From: WVWW01 sp041568335
GTDB lineage: Bacteria; Acidobacteriota; Polarisedimenticolia; Polarisedimenticolales; Polarisedimenticolaceae
DNA length: 32,721 nucleotides
Reading direction: 5' to 3'
Assembly (NCBI GenBank): GCA_041568335.1
Contig: JBFFZZ010000004.1
Span: 1-32,721, forward strand
How positions within the stretch are numbered: the stretch's first letter is position 1; each line of letters begins with the position of its first letter. The position numbers were made by a program, and so were the translations under genes. The notes under the pieces are model-generated. The model had not been told where the DNA came from. It saw only the letters and a program-made list of their open reading frames with translations, and searched no databases. Of the stretch, positions 32,154-32,721 are shown piece after piece.

Positions 32154-32721
32154 TTACGCGTCGACGTCCTCTTCTTTCAACCCGAGCCGCTCACGCGAAT
32201 AGCTGCCGCGCTCCTGCACCTTCAGGCACCAGTCTCGGTTGTCGAGGTACCAACGCACGGTCGCGTCCAGCCCGGCATCCACGTCGTGTTGCGGTTTCCA
32301 CCCCAGCTCTTCACGGATTCGCGTGGCGTCGATCGCGTAACGGCGATCGTGCCCCTTGCGATCTTCAACGAAGGTCTTGAGCTGCGCGTAGGTCCCGACC
32401 CCGGCCCGGGCCAGCGCCGGGTTGTCCTTGCCGGGGCGCATCCGCTCGAGCGTCGCGCACAACGTATCGACCACATCGAGGTTGGTGCGCTCGTTGCTGC
32501 CGCCGATGTTGTAGCTCCGTCCCGGCCGGCCTTGACGCAGCACCAGCAGGACTCCCTCGCAGTGATCCTCGACGTAGATCCAATCCCGGACGTTGAGGCC
32601 GTCCCCGTAGATCGGTAATTTCCGGCCATCCAGCGCGTTGAGGATCATCAACGGGATCAGCTTCTCCGGGAACTGGAACGGTCCGTAGTTGTTCGAGCAG
32701 TTGGTGATCAGCACCGGCAGG
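32154..32721 (-). CDS. rmlB: dTDP-glucose 4,6-dehydratase, C-terminal part (cut by window edge)
   Basis: RmlB converts dTDP-glucose to dTDP-4-keto-6-deoxyglucose for rhamnose and related envelope sugars. About 189 residues are visible and the frame is still open at the right edge, so the N-terminal NAD-binding half lies outside. Family marks are LPVLITNCSNNYGP, FPEKLIPLMI, DGLNVRDWIYVEDHCEGV, SYNIGGSNERTNLDVV and GHDRRYAIDATRIREELGW, with a DNRDWC ending. The catalytic YxxxK and the Asp-Glu pair would be in the missing part. Other members of the SDR epimerase family are less likely because DWIYVEDHC and GHDRRYAID are typical of RmlB. It probably forms part of a dTDP-sugar gene set to the right of the window. 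Confidence 0.93.
   Translation of the reverse strand, partial: LPVLITNCSNNYGPFQFPEKLIPLMILNALDGRKLPIYGDGLNVRDWIYVEDHCEGVLLVLRQGRPGRSYNIGGSNERTNLDVVDTLCATLERMRPGKDNPALARAGVGTYAQLKTFVEDRKGHDRRYAIDATRIREELGWKPQHDVDAGLDATVRWYLDNRDWCLKVQERGSYSRERLGLKEEDVDA

Noticed and set aside
1..32721. Mobile elements, CRISPR arrays, tRNA or rRNA genes, toxin-antitoxin or phage-defence genes
   Set aside because: No transposase, integrase, spaced direct-repeat array, tRNA-like TTCGA arm in a gap, or defence-type domain was seen on either strand.

Overview
The window is a compact, high-GC (by eye about two thirds G+C) chromosomal stretch from a Gram-negative, probably aerobic, heterotrophic bacterium. Signal peptides, lipoproteins, a small outer-membrane barrel protein, an ABC/adaptor export operon and oxygen-dependent HemF all fit that picture. 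Secreted M1 peptidases, a LamG protein with thrombospondin type-3 calcium repeats, a TAXI-type TRAP transporter and a LytS/LytTR pair together suggest an uncultured Acidobacteriota-like lineage (for example Thermoanaerobaculia). That taxonomic call is inference from gene content, not proof. No rRNA, tRNA, CRISPR array, transposase, integrase or plasmid/phage gene is visible, so this looks like ordinary chromosome rather than a mobile island.

Layout, left half. A secreted protein is cut by the left edge (minus). A LytS-type histidine kinase and LytTR response regulator overlap by four bases (minus), with a small barrel-like protein diverging from them. Next are 6-phosphogluconate dehydrogenase (minus) and, diverging from it, a secreted M1 peptidase coupled to a six-helix membrane protein. 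An ABC ATPase / double-FtsX permease / HlyD-type adaptor operon follows. A GNAT acetyltransferase (minus), a DUF6265 protein and a TAXI-TRAP uptake pair (lipoprotein receptor plus fused permease) come after it.

Layout, right half. The LamG/TSP3 protein and a second M1 peptidase, a lipoprotein, are on the plus strand and face MsrB. A minus-strand run then encodes an alpha/beta hydrolase, an AlkA-like HhH-GPD glycosylase, an unknown single-span CxxC protein, a lipoprotein with two solute-binding domains and a lytic transglycosylase domain, and a small five-helix membrane protein. Diverging from it are a YVTN beta-propeller protein, an M23 endopeptidase and hemF. The rest is a VWA protein with regular 85-residue repeats (minus), a DUF819 permease, a DMT exporter (minus) and the 3' half of rmlB (minus, cut by the right edge).

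The genes are mostly envelope biology: peptidoglycan remodelling (SLT, M23), extracytoplasmic proteolysis, efflux and uptake, and nucleotide-sugar supply, plus some housekeeping (gnd, hemF, msrB, alkA). The least routine points are the tandem solute-binding plus transglycosylase lipoprotein, the periodic-repeat VWA protein with a degenerate MIDAS, a TRAP permease whose true start seems to be a non-canonical ATT overlapping the receptor stop codon, and two genes whose ribosome-binding sites lie inside strong inverted repeats. I found no clear evidence for a wholly new multi-gene system.
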